Shown here piece by piece: positions 54,907 to 58,907 of a stretch of DNA of 58,907 nucleotides. The notes below the pieces were generated by a model, which was not told the origin of the DNA, did not search any database, and saw nothing but the letters and a program-made list of their open reading frames with translations. Location: NCBI GenBank assembly GCA_018241185.1, contig JAFEEH010000221.1, forward strand, positions 1-58,907. Reading direction: 5' to 3'. Numbering within the stretch: position 1 is the stretch's first letter; the number at the start of each line of letters is the position of its first letter. The DNA is from Pseudomonadota bacterium. GTDB taxonomy: Bacteria; Pseudomonadota; Gammaproteobacteria; Burkholderiales; Burkholderiaceae_C. The translations under genes and the position numbers were made by a program.

Positions 54907-55869
54907 ATGGAGAACAAAGCCCACGCCCTCGCCGCCGGTGCCTTCGTGCTCGGCCTGGTGGCCGTGCTGGTTGCGCTGATCCTCTGGTTCACGCGCGACA
55001 CGACGGTGCGCAACACCTACGAACTGTCCACCCGCGACGCGGTGAGCGGCCTGCAGCCCCAGGCCGCGGTGCGCTACCGCGGCATCATGGTCGGCAAGGT
55101 GACGGGGATCGATTTCGATCCCAAGCAGCGCGGCAACGTGCGGGTGCGCATCAGCGTCGACGAGCGCGTGCCGCTCACCACCTCCAGCTACGCCACGCTG
55201 GCCTACCAGGGCGTCACGGGCCTGGCCTTCATCGCCCTGGACGACAAGGGCAAGGGCGACGAGAAGCCGCTCGTGCCCAACAACGACGACCCGCCGCGCC
55301 TGCCGCTGCGTCCGTCGGCCCTGGCATCGCTGCAGGACCATGGCGAGACCATCCTCTCGCAGGTCGAGGAGATCACCCGCCGCGCCAACACCCTGCTCAA
55401 CGACCAGAACCAGCAGCGCATCGCCGACGCGCTGGAGAACATCGCCCAGGTCGCCGCCAGCGCCAACCGCGTGACGCAGGCCTTCGACAACACGCTGAAG
55501 ACCCGCATCGACCCGGCGCTCGCCGCCATCCCGCCGCTGGCCGGCAGCGTGCGCAGCACCGCCGCCGATTTCGCGCGCGTGGCGCAGACGCTCAACACCA
55601 CCATCACGCGCCTCAACGCCGAGGGCGGCACCATGGACCGCCTGGGCAGCGGCACGGCGGCGCTGCAGCAGACGCTCGAGTCCATCAACAACGGCACCTT
55701 GCCGCGCCTGAACCGCGCCGCCGACGACACCTCGCTGGCCGCGCGCCGCGTGGGCCGCCTGGCCGACACCATCGCCGACAGCCCGCAGTCGCTGGTCTAC
55801 GGCACCGGCACGCCGGCACCGGGCCCGGGCGAGGCCGGCTTCGTCGCGCCCACGGCCGCGGGCCGGTGA
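54907..55869 (+). CDS. mlaD: MCE-domain protein (MlaD family)
   Basis: 320 residues from ATG 54907. One N-terminal membrane anchor (ALAAGAFVLGLVAVLVALILW), a single MCE domain (about 38-125, VRYRGIMVGKVTGIDFDP, YQGVTGLAFIAL), then a long helical region (about 140-290), as in single-MCE proteins that form hexameric tubes. Periplasmic part of the transporter. The tail is Pro/Gly-rich. Confidence 0.92.
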   Translation: MENKAHALAAGAFVLGLVAVLVALILWFTRDTTVRNTYELSTRDAVSGLQPQAAVRYRGIMVGKVTGIDFDPKQRGNVRVRISVDERVPLTTSSYATLAYQGVTGLAFIALDDKGKGDEKPLVPNNDDPPRLPLRPSALASLQDHGETILSQVEEITRRANTLLNDQNQQRIADALENIAQVAASANRVTQAFDNTLKTRIDPALAAIPPLAGSVRSTAADFARVAQTLNTTITRLNAEGGTMDRLGSGTAALQQTLESINNGTLPRLNRAADDTSLAARRVGRLADTIADSPQSLVYGTGTPAPGPGEAGFVAPTAAGR

Positions 55870-55885
55870 GAAGGAGAATCCGAAG

Positions 55886-56560
55886 ATGGGACGATTTGCT
55901 ATGAAATCAGTAGCTGCTCGCGCAGGCGGGGCGGGCGCTGCAGCCGTTTTTGGCTTGAGTCTTCTGCTGCTTGCCGGCTGTTCGTCGCTTCCCGACAAGC
56001 CGCACCGCACGGTGCTCTACGACTTCGGCCCCGGGCCGCTGGCCGCCGCGGCCGCGCCAGGCGCCGCTGCGCTTCCGCCCATCACCCTCGCCGACCTCGA
56101 CACGGCAGCGTCGCGGCTGGAAGGCACGGCACTCAACTACCGACTCGGGTACGCCGACGCCAACGAACTGCGCCCCTACGCCGGCTCGCGCTGGACGCAG
56201 CCGCCGCTGCAACTCTTCCGCCAGCGCCTGCGCGACGGCCTCACGCCCAGCCGCACCGTGCTGGGCACACTGGAGGCCGCCAACCTCAGCCGCGAAGGCC
56301 GAAGCACCGACGTGCTGCGCATCTCGCTCGACGAGTTCAGCCACTACTTCGAGTCGCCCACCGCCAGCGTGGGGCTGGTGCGCGTGCGCGCCACGCTCGT
56401 GCGCGGCTCGCCGGCCGGCGAGCGCGTGCTGGGCCAGCGCGTGTTCACCGTGCGCCAGGCCGCGCCGACCAACGACGCCGCCGGCGGCGTGAAGGCCCTC
56501 ACGGCGGCCAGCGACGAGGCGGTGGGGCAGATGGTGGCGTGGGTGAACCAGGCGCGCTGA
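55886..56560 (+). CDS. ABC-type transport auxiliary lipoprotein (PqiC/LinN-like)
   Basis: 224 residues. Signal ending in the lipobox LLAGC (about 28-32), then the auxiliary-component fold (DFGPG; ALNYRLGYADANELRPYAGSRW). AAGGAG lies upstream of ATG 55886; ATG 55901 is a second option. In LinKLMN-type systems this protein works at the outer membrane with the MCE protein. The signal-peptide DNA is an in-frame copy of the 62-bp repeat, in the same frame as in the binding protein at 23272. Confidence 0.88.
   Translation: MGRFAMKSVAARAGGAGAAAVFGLSLLLLAGCSSLPDKPHRTVLYDFGPGPLAAAAAPGAAALPPITLADLDTAASRLEGTALNYRLGYADANELRPYAGSRWTQPPLQLFRQRLRDGLTPSRTVLGTLEAANLSREGRSTDVLRISLDEFSHYFESPTASVGLVRVRATLVRGSPAGERVLGQRVFTVRQAAPTNDAAGGVKALTAASDEAVGQMVAWVNQAR
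55897..55958 (+). repeat. Dispersed palindromic repeat, copy E, forming a lipoprotein signal peptide
   Basis: TGCTATGAA, TAGCTGCTCGCGC, GGGCGCTGCAGCC and TTTGGCTTGA line up with intergenic copy A without gaps, about 79% identical by eye. Frame GCT-ATG-AAA gives AMKSVAARAGGAGAAAVFGL, the n- and h-regions of the signal. Confidence 0.8.
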
Positions 56561-57702
56561 TGCATCGCGAGATGTCGCGACCTTTGGCGCAGCGTCGAAG
56601 GAAGTTGAGTAAGCCGGTAAGACGAAGCGCTCTCAGGCCCAGACCTTCGCTGCGGGTCGGCACTCGTTCAGCTCCACCTGCGCGCTCATACTGGCCTGAT
56701 TCAATTCGAGGAGCTTTCCTTTCGCTGGCTGAGATTCCCTGGACATCCTTGACAGTCATGTCCTCTGCGGCTGGCGTGGTGGTGCTTAGTAGCTACTTCA
56801 GGTTGATCGGTTTCGTACCGGATGCGAGTTCACTGATCGGCGCAAGCGTCTTGGCAACGGCTGCATTGCTGGCCTTGTTGACTGCGATCGTTTTGGTCAT
56901 GCAAGCGCCTGCAGCGCTGGTGCGCATTTATGGTTTGCCGTTACCGAACTGGTTTGATGCGTTTCTGGGTCAGATGCTGGTCACTGCGTTGATGGCCGAG
57001 ATCCTCGTTGTACACAGCTACGCGGGGAGCTACTGGGCAACTGCGGGGCTCCTCAGTTTTACGGGCGCGCTGATGCTCGTACTCTTCTTTCGCGTGAGTA
57101 AGCGAAAAGATTGTGTGTGGCGCTATTGCGCGGCTTTGATTACTGTTGGCGCAGCCTTTGTCTTCGTGATTCAAACAGCGCTGGTAGTAATCACCGCGGG
57201 AGCCGTAAACGTGACCGCGCCGGAATGGGCTGCTTGGCTCGGCTTAGCCGGCGTGCTTGTCGTCTCGAGCTTGCTTAGCAATTTGGCTCTGCTCGGTCAA
57301 AGACATGCCTGGAAGATATCTTCCGGCCTCTCTGCCGTGGTCGTCATACTTCTGCTTTGCTTCGCCACACCGAGTGGCTTTACAACCACCCGAGTCGCTC
57401 GGCTAATTGGCTTGACCATTCCAGGCCAGGTCGAACTGCGTGTGAACCGGGCAAACTGCCTTGCCATCTTGTCGTCGGTGCGACTTGCAGGGCAAAGCTC
57501 AGCTTTTGCCAAGGTGGAATCAGACGGGGACAGCCTCTGTCGCGAAATAGGCAATCGTGTCACTGCCAGCGTCGACTTCCGATGGAACAGTCGATGGCTA
57601 TTGCGTGTCGCCGCCGTCAACGGCATGTCCGTTGATCCGCTGTCCCCGCGCGTCACGATCTCTGATTCAGGCACCGAACTGGTTCTGCCACCACGCTCCT
57701 GA
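56560..57702 (+). CDS. Orphan polytopic membrane protein (lower GC, unknown function)
   Basis: About 380 residues from an ATG overlapping the preceding stop by one base, or 315 from ATG 56758 (MSSAAGVVVLSS); the basic first 60 residues make the start uncertain. Seven hydrophobic segments lie between about residues 65 and 285 (for example SVLATAALLALLTAIVLVM, GQMLVTALMAEILVVHS), then a soluble tail of about 95 residues with two Cys (RANCLAI, SLCREIGN). GC falls to roughly 52-55% and codon use differs from all neighbours, which suggests transfer. I do not recognise the family. Confidence 0.7.
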   Translation: MHREMSRPLAQRRRKLSKPVRRSALRPRPSLRVGTRSAPPARSYWPDSIRGAFLSLAEIPWTSLTVMSSAAGVVVLSSYFRLIGFVPDASSLIGASVLATAALLALLTAIVLVMQAPAALVRIYGLPLPNWFDAFLGQMLVTALMAEILVVHSYAGSYWATAGLLSFTGALMLVLFFRVSKRKDCVWRYCAALITVGAAFVFVIQTALVVITAGAVNVTAPEWAAWLGLAGVLVVSSLLSNLALLGQRHAWKISSGLSAVVVILLLCFATPSGFTTTRVARLIGLTIPGQVELRVNRANCLAILSSVRLAGQSSAFAKVESDGDSLCREIGNRVTASVDFRWNSRWLLRVAAVNGMSVDPLSPRVTISDSGTELVLPPRS

Positions 57703-57731
57703 GTCGATCGTCTAGGGCCGTCAATAAGGGC

Positions 57732-58385
57732 TCAACCCGTCCGCTCCAGGATCGGAAACAGCTTCCCCAACCCATTGGCCATCACCTCCACCGCCAGCGC
57801 GGCCAGGATCAGGCCCATGAGCCGGGTCATCACGTTGATGCCGGTCTTGCCGAGCACACGGGCGATGGGGTCGGCCAGGCGGAAGGCGAAGAGGGTGAGG
57901 ATGGCGACGACCACGCCGTAGCCCATCAGCACGGCCACCTCCCACCAATGGCGTGTCTGGGTGGCATAGATGACCATGGTCGAGATGGTGGCCGGCCCGG
58001 TGAGCAGCGGGATGGTGAGTGGCACCACCGCAATCGAAGCGCCCATTGCGGCCTTGACCTCGGTGGCGCGCACCTCCTCGGCGCTGGCCTTGGCCTCGGC
58101 CGGCTGGGCGTTGAGCATCGACAGCGAACTGATGAGCAGCAGCAACCCCCCGCCGACCTGGAAGCTCGCGATCGAAATGCCGAAGAAGCCGAGCAGCTGC
58201 TGGCCGATCAGCGCGCTGATGCTGATGACGAAGAAGGCGCTGATGGCCGACACCTTCGCCGTGCGCATGCGCTGGGCGTGGGTGTAGCCCTGCGTGTAGT
58301 GGATGAAGAAGGGCACGATGCCCAGCGGGTTGACGATGGCCACCAGCGTGACCAGCGGCTTGATGAGGTCCATCGAGGTGGCCAT
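57732..58385 (-). CDS. MarC family (UPF0056) inner-membrane protein
   Basis: 217 residues with six membrane segments. LVTLVAIVNPLGIVPFFIHYT at the start and IAVVPLTIPLLTGPATISTMVIYA in the middle are the duplicated MarC motifs. GGAGGG precedes the ATG at 58385. The function of the family is unknown despite its name; a role in antibiotic resistance was not upheld. Follows the SDR gene on the same strand after a repeat. Confidence 0.92.
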   Translation of the reverse strand: MATSMDLIKPLVTLVAIVNPLGIVPFFIHYTQGYTHAQRMRTAKVSAISAFFVISISALIGQQLLGFFGISIASFQVGGGLLLLISSLSMLNAQPAEAKASAEEVRATEVKAAMGASIAVVPLTIPLLTGPATISTMVIYATQTRHWWEVAVLMGYGVVVAILTLFAFRLADPIARVLGKTGINVMTRLMGLILAALAVEVMANGLGKLFPILERTG

Positions 58386-58469
58386 GGCTATCCCTCCGGT
58401 GTCGCTTCGCCAGTGGGCGCCAGCACGCCCCGGCGCGAGAGGCCGCGGAGCAGGCCATGCGGGAACATC

Positions 58470-58559
58470 CGCGGAACGGGCTCGGCCCGGCCGCAGGATG
58501 TGCCCCCTTGCAGGGGGTTGGCGGAGCGGAACGAAGTCCGCGAAGACTGGGGGTGGGCC
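58470..58559. repeat. Dispersed double-hairpin repeat, copy 2 (after SDR stop)
   Basis: Aligns end to end with 49963-50050, with CCCCCTTGCAGGGGG, GCGGAGCGGAACGAAGTCCG and CTGGGGGTGGGC. It starts two bases after the TAA stop of the SDR gene, the same placement as copy 1. Confidence 0.75.
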
Positions 58560-58561
58560 AT

Positions 58562-58907
58562 TTATCGTCCGCCGCCCACATCGAGCAGCGCACCGGTCGT
58601 GTAGCTTGCCTCGGGCGAGAGCAGCCACACGATCGCCGCCGCCACCTCGTCGGCCGTGCCCACGCGCTGCATGGGCACCTGGGGTGCGAGCTGATGGTGG
58701 CGATCGGGCAGGCCGCCCGAGGCGTGGATCTCGGTGTCGATGAGACCCGGGCGCACGGCGTTGACGCGAATGCCCTCGGCCGCCACCTCCTTGGCCAGGC
58801 CGAGCGTGAAGGTGTCGATCGCGCCCTTGCTCGCCGCGTAGTCGACGTACAGGTCCGGCGAGCCGATGCGCGAGGCGGCGCTGCCGACGTTGACGATGGC
58901 GCCGCCG
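58562..58907 (-). CDS. SDR family oxidoreductase (partial, N-terminus beyond the window)
   Basis: The last 114 residues or so. Catalytic Ser (NVGSAASRIG) and YxxxK (VDYAASKGAI) are both present, followed by VNAVRPGLIDTEI and the end TTGALLDVGGGR, typical of classical short-chain dehydrogenases such as FabG-like proteins. The NAD(P)-binding Rossmann half lies outside. Substrate cannot be judged. Confidence 0.9.
   Translation of the reverse strand, partial: GGAIVNVGSAASRIGSPDLYVDYAASKGAIDTFTLGLAKEVAAEGIRVNAVRPGLIDTEIHASGGLPDRHHQLAPQVPMQRVGTADEVAAAIVWLLSPEASYTTGALLDVGGGR

Overview
The window is about 68-70% GC. Gene content and dispersed repeats point to a betaproteobacterium of the order Burkholderiales, family Comamonadaceae, probably Variovorax-like; this is an inference from gene families and layout, not from a marker gene. 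The density is that of an ordinary chromosome: about 45 protein genes, with no tRNA, rRNA, CRISPR array, insertion sequence or phage gene seen.

Layout. 1-4.4 kb: peptide deformylase, a DoxX protein, and a polar amino-acid ABC transporter (binding protein plus two permeases, no ATPase gene beside them). 4.4-6 kb: a homoserine dehydrogenase gene behind what reads as a complete translational attenuator, with a ten-codon Thr/Ile leader peptide, competing hairpins and a terminator. 6-19.4 kb: housekeeping genes glnD-map, divergent purL, an Rnk/GreA-family gene behind a structured 5' region, a tight selO-msrB-yciB-bolA-ppiC run, and an AraC regulator. 19.5-32.2 kb: a lipoprotein carboxylesterase, an acyl-CoA ligase, two tandem branched-chain-type binding proteins, LivHMGF, and a bifunctional FadB-like enzyme. 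32.2-45.4 kb: a second acid-catabolism island with a VOC protein, an ACAD10/11-type kinase, a LysR regulator, two Tat-type binding proteins, a natural LivH-LivM fusion, LivG, LivF, two unequal acyl-CoA dehydrogenases and a CoA ligase. 45.4-48.2 kb: a TSUP permease, then an ammonium transporter behind an NtrC site and a sigma-54 promoter. 48.2-52.7 kb: GMC oxidoreductase and methylmalonate-semialdehyde dehydrogenase, with a divergent LysR. 52.7-56.6 kb: an Mla/Lin-type MCE lipid transporter (STAS-MlaE, MlaF, MlaD, lipoprotein). 56.6-58.9 kb: a lower-GC orphan membrane protein, a MarC-family protein and a truncated SDR.

Two things stand out. First is the hom attenuator. Second is a roughly 62-bp dispersed repeat with about ten copies or partial copies here. 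Half are intergenic and half lie inside reading frames: two build Sec or lipoprotein signal peptides in the same frame, one or two lie in purL and one in selO. This resembles the protein-coding palindromic elements of Rickettsia. A conserved motif with a GGGCAWTCCC core also recurs at fixed spacing before three acyl-CoA or branched-chain transport promoters, and suggests a shared regulator.

The two transporter-plus-CoA-enzyme regions appear to import carboxylic or branched-chain acids, activate them to CoA thioesters and send them into beta-oxidation. Their substrates cannot be read from the sequence.
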